From HTCC5015 sp051747425 (GTDB lineage: Bacteria; Pseudomonadota; Gammaproteobacteria; HTCC5015), in NCBI GenBank assembly GCA_051747425.1, contig JBNJGD010000001.1, forward strand, positions 231,752 through 295,751: 64,000 bases of DNA, written 5' to 3'. The notes below the pieces were generated by a model that did not search any database, was not told where the DNA came from, and was given only the letters and a program-made list of their open reading frames with translations. Each line of letters opens with the position of its first letter. The first letter of the stretch is position 1. Below are positions 23,665-30,998 of this stretch, piece after piece. Position numbers and translations under genes: made by a program.

Positions 23665-24615
23665 TATGGATTTCTCGAAACGTTAGTTGGGTACCCTGTA
23701 ACGATATCTCCGTTTCGCTCTTGAATTACTCTGACATCAACTCCATCCCGCGTTCCTTCAGTAATTATTCGCCCACCGCGTCCCGTACGAGTTACGGAAT
23801 TTGGGTCAGTCACTACATCAGATATTTCATGCATGATTTTGTCATCTGACCAGCCTTGAGGGAACTCGCTCTTGCCTGGCGTTCCAGTGCCCGGTCGATG
23901 TCCACCACCTGTGGCATCACCATCAAGAATGTGTCGACGACGCTGTGACGAAGCAAGGTCTACATAGTCGTCTGTACTTTTTGCAAAAAAACTCAGCAGA
24001 CTCTTTATAGGCCCTACCAGGCCCAGGAAGCCCAATACCTGCCACAACAAGCCCTACTGCCATCGCCTTTTCTTGATCGCTAGCCCCTGAGTCCATCAAT
24101 GTGGTAGTAGCTGGGTAGGAATCATATCCAACCGAAGCCACTTCAAAGGCTGCATATGCCAGTAGTGCGACAGCTATAACTGATCGCCCATCCGGGTCCG
24201 TATAACGGTAGGGGTTGTTATTGGCGTAAGCATATTTGTTAAAGGAAACAGGGTTCTCGGGATCAAAACCCACAGGGTCTGGCGACAGGAATCGGCCGAT
24301 TTCAGGGTCGTAGTAGCGGGCGCCCATGTAGATCAGGCCGGTGTCATCGTCCTGGACATGGCCGGTGTACCAGCGTTTATGCGGGGCACTTTTCTCTTCT
24401 TTGCGAATCCGCTCGCCGTAGGGCTTGTAGTCCTCCACCCAGAGAATCTCGCCGTTCTCGTCCGTGGCGGCGATGGGAGAACCCATCGGATCCGTATGGA
24501 TGTACCGCGTCACGGGCGCTGAATGCGCCGTGAGCGTAAACAGCAAGCTCACTAATGGCAGAAAGCACCAGAACCAGCGCTTCCATGCTTTATCTTGAAT
24601 CAAATAACTATTCAC
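23664..24615 (-). pseudogene. Mini-RHS toxin, cassette 4 (EndoU nuclease), frameshifted
   Basis: A GTG start at 24615 aligns with the ATG of other cassettes (VNSYLIQDKAWKRW). Signal peptide, RHS core and the hydrophobic pre-toxin are as in cassette 2. At a run of seven T on the minus strand (23985-23991) the frame is off by one base: the first frame ends soon in FCKKYRRLC, while the next frame continues FFAKSTDDYVDLASSQRRRH. That part is an EndoU nuclease domain: HILDGDATGGGH (two catalytic His), GKSEFPQGW, DDKIMHEISDVVTDP, DGVDVRVI and DIVTGYPTN. One T too many would explain it: a real mutation, slippage or a sequence error. Unlike the others it lacks the upstream RTX scar. Confidence 0.85.
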
Positions 24616-24676
24616 AACTCTTGCTTTGGGATTATTAAACAAAAACGAAAAGGACACAATCCGTTTCCAAACAACA

Positions 24677-24976
24677 TTAAAGACCAAAGAATGATTTGAT
24701 CTCAATCATCAAGTCATAATCTGTTAGGGCTCCTTCAATATCTTTTATTTGATCGCCTTTTAGAGTATACCCACATCCACTCTTACCTCTATTTATGAGA
24801 ATATTGTTTTCTCTAAGGAATGAGGAAAGCTGCTTTACTGAGTATTCAATATCACTTTCAATTTCATGATTATCACAATGCGTATTCACAAACAATGCCC
24901 TTTTACCACCAGCCTGAGCACACCCAAATAAAAGAATACTCACTAAAATGATAGGACTAATTTTAATCAATCCCAT
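24677..24976 (-). CDS. Small putative lipoprotein
   Basis: A 99-residue protein starting MGLIKISPIILVSILLFGC, a signal peptide with lipobox LFGC. The mature part is charged, with two further cysteines (THCDNHE, KSGCGYTL). The family is not recognised. The start at 24976 is chosen for the signal peptide; longer in-frame starts overlap the preceding gene. It lies 14 bp after the TPR lipoprotein and just before cassette 4 on the same strand. It could be an orphan periplasmic immunity protein or a member of a lipoprotein pair; neither is proven. Confidence 0.65.
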   Translation of the reverse strand: MGLIKISPIILVSILLFGCAQAGGKRALFVNTHCDNHEIESDIEYSVKQLSSFLRENNILINRGKSGCGYTLKGDQIKDIEGALTDYDLMIEIKSFFGL

Positions 24977-24989
24977 TTGATCTTGCCCA

Positions 24990-25673
24990 TTATTTATCCC
25001 CCTCATGTTCAGGCTCCTTCGACACATGGGGTTGTTCCTTCATTCGCGTTTTAATGTCGTGCAGATAGGCACGGTCCTGAACCAGGTCTTCTTCAAAGCC
25101 GTGTTCCTTGTCCAGCTTGATCGCTTCCCTGAGCCAGTAGGCGGCCTCCTCCAGATCGCCGTACCAGTCTGCCACTTTGCCAAGATTGTAATAGGTCCAG
25201 TTAAGGTCGTGCCAATAGCCCAGCGACTCAAAGCCCTCAGCGGCCTCACTGAATAACTCAAAGGCGGTTTCCAGTGATTGGTAGTATTCTTCGTCGTCTT
25301 CGGTGTGTGCAGCCTGGTGTTGATAGGTTCTCGCCAACCAGTAATTCAAAATGGGTTCTTCATCGACCTGAGGGTTTTCCAATAGCCACTCAAACTGTTG
25401 GCGAGCCACAGTGAAACACTCCGGCTTTTCGGGACAGACAAACTCATTAAGCATCACACCGTACTCATAACGGGTATCGTACTCGAGCCAATGAAAAATC
25501 AGATTGTCCGGAATATGGTTCAGCGCGGCGCTATACCACTTTTCGGCCCGGTCAAAATTTTCCTGCTGCCGATGCTGGTCGGCTTGCTGTAGAGAAGAGA
25601 AAAGGTCTACCAACTGACAACCGGATGTCAGGGTGGCCATTGCCAATATCAGTGCCAGTTTGAGTGCGCGCAT
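24990..25673 (-). CDS. TPR-repeat lipoprotein
   Basis: A 227-residue protein starting MRALKLALILAMATLTSGC, a lipoprotein signal peptide with lipobox LTSGC. ATG 25673 is preferred over 25691 because GGGAG lies 8 nt upstream. The mature part contains tetratricopeptide-like helix pairs (ADQHRQQENFDRAEKWYSAAL, NLGKVADWYGDLEEAAYWLREA) and an acidic stretch HTEDDEEYYQ. It would be anchored in the outer membrane and act as a scaffold. First gene of the leftward series that continues into the toxin array; a terminator upstream separates it from the peroxiredoxin gene. Confidence 0.75.
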   Translation of the reverse strand: MRALKLALILAMATLTSGCQLVDLFSSLQQADQHRQQENFDRAEKWYSAALNHIPDNLIFHWLEYDTRYEYGVMLNEFVCPEKPECFTVARQQFEWLLENPQVDEEPILNYWLARTYQHQAAHTEDDEEYYQSLETAFELFSEAAEGFESLGYWHDLNWTYYNLGKVADWYGDLEEAAYWLREAIKLDKEHGFEEDLVQDRAYLHDIKTRMKEQPHVSKEPEHEGDK

Positions 25674-25784
25674 AAAAATCTCCCGAAGCATTCCCGGCTT
25701 TGGGAGCAGCGCATTGGCACACCAACTCTCCCTGTCAGCCTTTTTTCAACAAATTATCACAGTTTCACGACAGGTGCTGCCCAT

Positions 25785-25815
25785 AAAAAAAGCCGCAGCG
25801 TTGGCTGCGGCTTTT
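25785..25815 (-). terminator. Strong intrinsic terminator
   Basis: A 12-bp perfect stem AAAAGCCGCAGC / GCTGCGGCTTTT with loop of 4 nt. On the minus strand it is followed by further T residues, so it terminates the peroxiredoxin message. It is nearly symmetric and could work on both strands. Confidence 0.9.
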
Positions 25816-25835
25816 GTCTTCATTTCAGCCCGGAT

Positions 25836-26471
25836 TTAGCGGTTGGGCTGTTTGGTCACCCTCAGGTAGGGCTTCTTCTCGTCCCAGCCGTTGGGGAAGA
25901 GCTTTTCCGCCTCTTCGTTGCTAAGCGCGGGCACAATGATCACATCGTCGCCGTCTTTCCAGTTCACCGGCGTGGCCACCTTGTAGCCGTCGGTCAGCTG
26001 GAGGCTGTCGATCACTCGAAGAATTTCATCGAAATTGCGGCCGGTGCTGGCCGGGTAAGTAATGATCAGACGCACTTTTTTCTTGTCGTCGATGATAAAC
26101 ACCGAGCGCACGGTCAGAGTGTCGTTGGCGTTGGGGTGCACCATATCGTAAAGATCGCTGACCTTGCGGTCGGCGTCGGCGATCAGCGGAAAGTTGAGCC
26201 CGCAGCCCTGGGTTTCCTCAATATCGCCCACCCAGGCCTTGTGGTCGTCCAGCGGGTCGACGGAAAGGCCCAGCACCTTGACATTGCGCTGGTCGAACTC
26301 GGGCTTGAGTTTTGACACTTCACCGAGTTCGGTCGTGCACACCGGGGTAAAGTCCTTGGGGTGCGAGAACAGTACGCCCCAACTGTCGCCCAGATATTCG
26401 TGAAGGCGAATAGTGCCCTCGGTGGATTCCTGTTCAAAGTCGGGTGCGGTATCGCCCAGTCTCAGAGTCAT
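25836..26471 (-). CDS. 1-Cys peroxiredoxin (Prx6 group)
   Basis: A 211-residue thiol peroxidase reducing H2O2 and organic peroxides in the cytoplasm. The peroxidatic cysteine is Cys45 in HPKDFTPVCTTELG. The long C-terminal extension (ATPVNWKDGDDVIIVPALS, then EEAEKLFPNGW) is typical of the Prx6/LsfA group, and the resolving Cys of AhpC is absent. Cys89 lies in TQGCGLNF but not at a standard resolving site. A good AAGGAG site precedes the ATG. Divergent from the TSUP gene and followed by a strong terminator. Confidence 0.93.
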   Translation of the reverse strand: MTLRLGDTAPDFEQESTEGTIRLHEYLGDSWGVLFSHPKDFTPVCTTELGEVSKLKPEFDQRNVKVLGLSVDPLDDHKAWVGDIEETQGCGLNFPLIADADRKVSDLYDMVHPNANDTLTVRSVFIIDDKKKVRLIITYPASTGRNFDEILRVIDSLQLTDGYKVATPVNWKDGDDVIIVPALSNEEAEKLFPNGWDEKKPYLRVTKQPNR

Positions 26472-26608
26472 GGTGTTCTCCTTGCGGTTTTCGATGGGAA
26501 AGGTCGATTTCTCAATCGCTTTCTTTACTATAGGCCCACTTCGGTAGTTTTAAAGGCCGTTTTCAATATCCCTTTGCTATATGGTCATAGCCACATGATG
26601 TTTCCCGT

Positions 26609-27385
26609 ATGACACTCTTCGCCGACCCCTCTGCCCTGCTCTGGGCACTGGTCTTGTTAAGCGGTTTTTTCGCCGGCTACATCAACACACTGGCCGGGGG
26701 TGGCTCGTTTCTCACCCTGCCGGCACTGATGCTGGCCGGGCTGCCTCCCGATGCCGCCAACGCCACCAACCGCATCAATGTCCTGGTGGAATCGGTCAGC
26801 GCGGTGCGCAGCTTCGGCAAACGGCGGCTGTTGCCCGTGGCCGCCTTCAAACAAACACTGGCCGTCACTGTACTGGGAACGGCTATCGGTGCCGGGCTGG
26901 CCACGGTGATTCCCAACCAGTGGCTGGGGCCCATTCTGCTGACCACTATGCTCACCCTGCTGGCCGGACTGATGCTCTTTCCGGACCGTCTGATGCCCCA
27001 CCACCACGACGGCGAACAGGCCCGGGTCACCGGGCCCAGCCTCTGGGCCCTGTTGGGCGCTACCATCTACGGTGGATTCATACAGGCCGGGGTGGGCTTT
27101 TTGCTGGTGGCCTGCTTTACCAGTCTGATGCACTTCGACCTGGTCCGGGCCAACGCCCTGAAACTGGGGCTGGGACTGGTGTTTGCCGTGGTGCCCATCG
27201 CCATCTTTATGGGCGCGGGCGACATCCGCTGGACTTACGGACTGATCCAGGCCGCCGCAGCCTGGTGCGGGGTGCAGCTGGCCATTCACACCGCCGTCCG
27301 CGTCTCGCCACAGTTTCTCCGGCGGTTTCTGACCGTCTGCGTGCTGGTGATGTGCGGGCTGTTGATACTGCGGCAGTGGTGGTGA
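26609..27385 (+). CDS. TSUP/TauE-SafE family membrane transporter
   Basis: A 258-residue inner-membrane protein with about eight helices in two similar halves. Family motifs are GFFAGYINTLAGGGSFLTLPAL and ATNRINVLVE in the first half and GATIYGGFIQAGVGFLL plus ANALKLGLGLVFAVV in the second. TSUP proteins export sulfite, sulfoacetate or related anions; the exact substrate is not evident. The gene is monocistronic and divergent from the peroxiredoxin gene. An intergenic repeat follows within a few bases of the stop. Confidence 0.9.
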   Translation: MTLFADPSALLWALVLLSGFFAGYINTLAGGGSFLTLPALMLAGLPPDAANATNRINVLVESVSAVRSFGKRRLLPVAAFKQTLAVTVLGTAIGAGLATVIPNQWLGPILLTTMLTLLAGLMLFPDRLMPHHHDGEQARVTGPSLWALLGATIYGGFIQAGVGFLLVACFTSLMHFDLVRANALKLGLGLVFAVVPIAIFMGAGDIRWTYGLIQAAAAWCGVQLAIHTAVRVSPQFLRRFLTVCVLVMCGLLILRQWW

Positions 27386-27388
27386 TTG

Positions 27389-27581
27389 TTAGCCACAGAG
27401 GGCACAGAGATTATTTGATGGCTCTTTAGGCATAAATGGCGAAAGTCGCGGCGGGGTCGCCGCTCCTACTACCCGGAGATGCCGGATAAGCCCTGCCAAC
27501 ATCGTTAGGCAGTTCGCCGCGTCGCTGCGCTCCTCGCGAAGACAGGAAAATCTCCGTGCCCTCTGTGCACTCCGTGGCTAA
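27389..27581. repeat. Composite intergenic repeat element 1
   Basis: Bounded by TTAGCCACAGAG at the left and CTCCGTGGCTAA at the right, an imperfect terminal inverted repeat. Inside are fragments of the GGCGGGGTCGCCGCTCCTAC module, ATGCCGGATAAG and TCGCCGCGTCGCTGCGCTCC. It lies just after the TSUP gene stop. No gene is present. Confidence 0.75.
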
Positions 27582-27590
27582 AACACCAAC

Positions 27591-27623
27591 AAAAAAGGCC
27601 ACCGGTTTCCCGGTGGCCTTTTT
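27591..27623 (-). terminator. Intrinsic terminator of tRNA-Lys
   Basis: A perfect 9-bp stem GGCCACCGG / CCGGTGGCC with a 4-nt loop, flanked by A6 and T5. On the minus strand it directly follows the tRNA gene. Confidence 0.9.
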
Positions 27624-27631
27624 CGTGAAGT

Positions 27632-27707
27632 TGGTGGGTCGTGAAGGATTCGAACCTTCGACCAATTGGTTAAAAGCCAACTGCTCTACCAACTGAGCTA
27701 ACGACCC
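27632..27707 (-). tRNA. tRNA-Lys (anticodon TTT)
   Basis: A 76-nt cloverleaf on the minus strand: acceptor GGGTCGT pairs with ACGACCC, the D arm has AGCTCAGTTGGTAGAGC, the anticodon loop is CTTTTAA (anticodon TTT), and the T arm has GGTTCGAATCC. The CCA end is encoded. Position after queC matches the Pseudomonas-type order. Confidence 0.97.
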
Positions 27708-27807
27708 AGTGCCCCTCAATGGGGACGCGAATAATACACAAACCGCCCGAGGCGTACAAGCCGGTTTTTGCATTTTCCCGGCAAAATGACGGTGTGTGCA
27801 GGCATCC

Positions 27808-28503
27808 TTAACGGTAGCGCGTGGGGTCGTCAATACCCGCCTGTGCAAAGCCCTGCTGACGAAGGCGACAGGCGTCGCAGCGACCGCAGGCGTGCCCCTG
27901 CTCGTCGGCATCGTAGCAGGAGACTGTCTTGCCGTAATCGACGCCCGCCGCCGTCCCCTTTTGAATGATCTCCGCCTTGCTCAGGTCAATCAGCGGTGTG
28001 TGGACGGTCAACGGTCGCCCCTCGCTGCCCGCTTTGGTGGCGAGATTGGCCATGGTCTGAAAGGCTTCGATAAAGGCCGGACGACAATCCGGGTAACCCG
28101 AATAATCCACGGCGTTGACGCCAATGAACAAGTGCTCAGCCTCCAGCACCTCGGCCCAGCCCAGGGCGATGGAGAGAAACACGGTGTTGCGCGCCGGCAC
28201 ATAGGTCACGGGCACGCCCTCGCTGGCCTCGGTGGGCACATCGATGGCGCTGTCGGTCAGGGCCGAGCCGCCGATGGCGCGCAAATCCAGCCGTATCACC
28301 TTGTGCTCCTCGGCGCCCAGTGACGCCGCCAGCGCCGCCGAGGCCACCAGCTCGGCACGGTTACGCTGGCCGTAGTCAAAACTCAGAGCGTGGCACTGGT
28401 AGCCCTCGGCCAGGGCCAGAGCCAGCACAGTGGCGGAGTCGAGGCCGCCGGACAGCAGTACCACGGCTCTCTTTTGGGCGGAAGTATCGTTCATGGCAGT
28501 CAT
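27808..28503 (-). CDS. queC: 7-cyano-7-deazaguanine synthase
   Basis: A 231-residue ATP-dependent enzyme converting 7-carboxy-7-deazaguanine and ammonia to preQ0, for queuosine in tRNA. The PP-loop is VVLLSGGLDSATVL; the zinc site is the four-cysteine set in VSCYDADEQGHACGRCDACR. ATG 28503 is used; another ATG lies three codons later. It follows queE within about 5 bp and is the last protein gene of the tol-que cluster before tRNA-Lys. Confidence 0.96.
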   Translation of the reverse strand: MTAMNDTSAQKRAVVLLSGGLDSATVLALALAEGYQCHALSFDYGQRNRAELVASAALAASLGAEEHKVIRLDLRAIGGSALTDSAIDVPTEASEGVPVTYVPARNTVFLSIALGWAEVLEAEHLFIGVNAVDYSGYPDCRPAFIEAFQTMANLATKAGSEGRPLTVHTPLIDLSKAEIIQKGTAAGVDYGKTVSCYDADEQGHACGRCDACRLRQQGFAQAGIDDPTRYR

Positions 28504-28507
28504 CTTG

Positions 28508-29215
28508 TTAAACCCCGGGGACATCGCCCCACAGCAGTTTGTGCAATTGCATTTGAAAGCGCACCGGCAGGCGATCGGCGACGATCCAGTCGGCCAACTC
28601 CCGGGCGGGCAACACTTCGTAGCTCGGCGACATCAACAGTTCACAGCGCTCCGCCAATTGCTCGCGCTCGATCAGCGCCTGGGCCCAGTCGTAGTCCTCG
28701 CGGGAGCCGATCACAAACTTGACCTGATCATCGGGCTTAAGCAGGGCCAGATTATCCAGTTTGTTGCGATGTACCTCACCCGAGGTCGGGGTTTTCAAAT
28801 CCATCACAATGGTGACCCGGGGATCGACCCCGGCGATATCCAGTGCCCCGGCAGTCTCCAGGGACACCCGGTAGCCGGCATCACAAAGCCGTTCCAGCAG
28901 TGGCAAGCAGGCGCGCTGGGCCAGCGGCTCGCCCCCGGTGACGCAGACCTGTGCCGCCCCGAAAGCGGTCACTTGATCGAGCACCTCGTCCCGGCTGTAC
29001 CACTCGCCACCAAAGAAAGCGTACTCGGAATCGCAGTAGGTGCAGCGCAGTGGGCAACCGGTGAGACGCACAAAAGTGGTCGGCAGGCCCGACAGGGTCG
29101 ACTCCCCCTGCAGCGAACAGAAGATCTCGGTGATCTTGAGCTGATCGCGGCGCGAGGCGACCCGATCGCCAGGGGCGTCGGCAGTCATGGTGTCGCGGTC
29201 GGGTTTGGCGGACAT
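28508..29215 (-). CDS. queE: 7-carboxy-7-deazaguanine synthase
   Basis: A 235-residue radical-SAM enzyme making 7-carboxy-7-deazaguanine from 6-carboxytetrahydropterin. The cluster motif CPLRCTYC follows the QueE pattern CxxxCxxC; EIFCSLQGES and VTGGEPLAQ are also diagnostic. The first 25 residues are poorly conserved, so a start at the internal Met (29188) is possible. Operon with queC downstream; a repeat element separates it from cpoB. Confidence 0.95.
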   Translation of the reverse strand: MSAKPDRDTMTADAPGDRVASRRDQLKITEIFCSLQGESTLSGLPTTFVRLTGCPLRCTYCDSEYAFFGGEWYSRDEVLDQVTAFGAAQVCVTGGEPLAQRACLPLLERLCDAGYRVSLETAGALDIAGVDPRVTIVMDLKTPTSGEVHRNKLDNLALLKPDDQVKFVIGSREDYDWAQALIEREQLAERCELLMSPSYEVLPARELADWIVADRLPVRFQMQLHKLLWGDVPGV

Positions 29216-29294
29216 AGGCGTTGGTGCTTGAATAAAGCGGGGATTGTATCACCAGCTGGGGCAACCTTGCCCTACCGGGATGAAAAGTGTCCGG

Positions 29295-29528
29295 TCATTG
29301 CGAGCGGAAGCGAAGCAATCTGCAAGAACCGTTCGGCAGATCGCCACGCCGGCTCTCGCCTCCTCGCGATGACGGGGTGGTCGTTGCGGGTTGTAGGAGG
29401 CCCGCCCCCGGGCCGACCGGGCGCGGCGGGGTCGCCGCTATTGCGGGAACAGTGCGGCAGATCGCCACGCCGCTTCGCGGCTCGCGATGACAAAGGCCCT
29501 CTGTGCGCTCTGTGTTCTCTGTGGCTAA
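29295..29528. repeat. Composite intergenic repeat element 2
   Basis: Contains two copies of the palindromic module starting TCATTGCGAGC and ending CTCGCGATGAC, separated by a GTAGGAGGCCCGCCCCCGGG / GGCGGGGTCGCCGC module, and ends CTCTGTGTTCTCTGTGGCTAA. The left TTAGCCACAGAG end is missing. It lies between queE and cpoB. Confidence 0.75.
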
Positions 29529-29540
29529 CCTAACCCGGCA

Positions 29541-30332
29541 TCAATCGTTACCGCGCTGGCTGAGCAGGGCCAGGCGTTTGCGGGCGAGGTTGGCGGCGTT
29601 GGAGGTGGGGTGTTTTTCCAGCACCGCGGCCAGGGTTTTGCGGGAGCGCTCCCAGTCGCGCATTTCGTAGTAGGTGTAGCCCAGCTTGAGCCGGGCGTCG
29701 GCCACCTTGTTGCTGTCGGGGTAGTCCTCGATCACCCGGCGAAAGCCGGCCTCGGCCTCCTCGAACTGGCAACTCACATAGTGGGACTCGGCCCTCCAGT
29801 AGGCCGCATTGCCCGCATACTGACCCTCGGGATACGCCTCAAGCAGCTCTGAAAAGGCGGTAATGGCCTCGTCGTGGCGGCCCTCGCGCAGCAGGTTGAA
29901 CGCCGACTGGTAGGCCTCCCGCTCTTCGGCGGGATCCCCGTTTGACGACTCCGCCTGAGCCGCTTCGGGTGTCGCTACCGGTTCACTGGCCGCCTCCTGT
30001 TCCAGCGCCTCCTCCAGCTCGGCTTCCGCCTGTGGCGAGGGCTGTTGGCCGCTGGCCTGGAGCTCGCTGATTCGACGATCGAGATCCAGATAGAGATCGC
30101 GCTGGCGCTGGCGCAGTTTGTTCAACTCGTTTTGCTGCTCTTCCACCTGACCGCGAAGCTCGCCAACGGTGTTTTGCAGGGCGCGCACATCGCGCATCAA
30201 CTCACGCACCACCTCGGTGCTGGCACTGCTCTCCAGTCGCGACAAACGGCTGTCGAGTTCGCTGTTGCTGGGGGCAGCGTGAGCCGTCCCCAGAGTCAGC
30301 AGCAGCGCCGCTGTAATCAAGGTCTGTTTCAT
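29541..30332 (-). CDS. cpoB: Cell division coordinator CpoB (YbgF)
   Basis: A 263-residue periplasmic protein: signal peptide (LITAALLLTLGTAHA), N-terminal coiled coil (SRLESSASTEVVRELMRDV, LRGQVEEQQNELNKLRQRQRD), an acidic/alanine linker, then C-terminal TPRs (YQSAFNLLREGRHDEAITAF onward). It trimerises, binds TolA, and couples Tol action with septal peptidoglycan synthesis. ATG 30332 is chosen for its signal peptide. Follows pal with 28 bp spacing. Confidence 0.93.
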   Translation of the reverse strand: MKQTLITAALLLTLGTAHAAPSNSELDSRLSRLESSASTEVVRELMRDVRALQNTVGELRGQVEEQQNELNKLRQRQRDLYLDLDRRISELQASGQQPSPQAEAELEEALEQEAASEPVATPEAAQAESSNGDPAEEREAYQSAFNLLREGRHDEAITAFSELLEAYPEGQYAGNAAYWRAESHYVSCQFEEAEAGFRRVIEDYPDSNKVADARLKLGYTYYEMRDWERSRKTLAAVLEKHPTSNAANLARKRLALLSQRGND

Positions 30333-30360
30333 GGCATGGGTCTCCCGTTTGCTGGGGCGA

Positions 30361-30960
30361 TCACTCGCCATTGAGGCTGCTGTCGTAGACCAGCTCGACG
30401 CGGCGGTTCTCGCTATAGGCGTCTTCGTTACTGCCCAGGGCCAGCGGCAGTTCCTCGCCGAAGCCGTACACGCTGATGCTGTCCGAGGGCGCGCCGTAGA
30501 GCATCATGAACTGGCGCACGGATTTGGCCCGGCGCTCGCTCAGAGCCAGGTTGTACTCCCGGGTGCCGCGCTCGTCGGTGTGGCCCTCCAGGCGCACTTC
30601 CACATCGGGGTTGTTGGCCAGGTACTTGGCGTGGGCAATCAGCACATCGTTGAATTCCTCGCGCACTTCGTCGCTATCAAACTCAAAGAAGACCATGCGT
30701 GTGGCCAGCAGGCTCTCGGGGTTGTCCAGAGCCTCTTTGGGGTAGTCGCAATCGGGTTCGCAATCGCTCAGGGCAAAGGTCTCGGTGCCAGCGTCGCCAT
30801 TACCGCCACTGCCATCCATCTCGCCGCCTTCGACAGCGCTGAACTCTTCACTACCACTGGCGTTGCCGCCGGAAGTGCTGTCATCCTGTACGCCACCGGG
30901 GGTTTCACAGGCGGTCAAAGCCAGGGCACACAGGCCCAGCAAAAGTGTCTTCTTCATCAT
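30361..30960 (-). CDS. pal: Peptidoglycan-associated lipoprotein Pal
   Basis: A 199-residue outer-membrane lipoprotein: signal with lipobox LTAC, then a Gly/Ser/Glu-rich linker of about 50 residues, then an OmpA-like domain (VFFEFDSDEV, EVRLEGHTDERGTREYNLAL, ERRAKSVRQFM, SENRRVELVY) that binds peptidoglycan. The GAGGAG site before ATG 30960 decides the start. The linker holds an unusual pair of cysteines (SDCEPDCDYP) just before the OmpA domain, which could form a small disulphide loop. Part of the Tol-Pal system. Confidence 0.95.
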   Translation of the reverse strand: MMKKTLLLGLCALALTACETPGGVQDDSTSGGNASGSEEFSAVEGGEMDGSGGNGDAGTETFALSDCEPDCDYPKEALDNPESLLATRMVFFEFDSDEVREEFNDVLIAHAKYLANNPDVEVRLEGHTDERGTREYNLALSERRAKSVRQFMMLYGAPSDSISVYGFGEELPLALGSNEDAYSENRRVELVYDSSLNGE

Positions 30961-30998
30961 GGATAAACTCCTCAATAAACTGCGGTTAAAGTACTCAA

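Noticed and set aside
23980..23995. Programmed ribosomal frameshifting in the EndoU cassette
   Set aside because: The T7 run could slip, but no stimulatory structure or second cassette with the same arrangement supports programming; left as one of several options.
27426..27911. Open frames across repeat element 1 and tRNA-Lys
   Set aside because: They cross a clear tRNA and repeat modules and have no protein-like pattern.
28430..29533. A 367-codon plus-strand frame over queE and repeat element 2
   Set aside because: It is antisense to queE and then runs through repeat sequence; no ribosome-binding site or family pattern.
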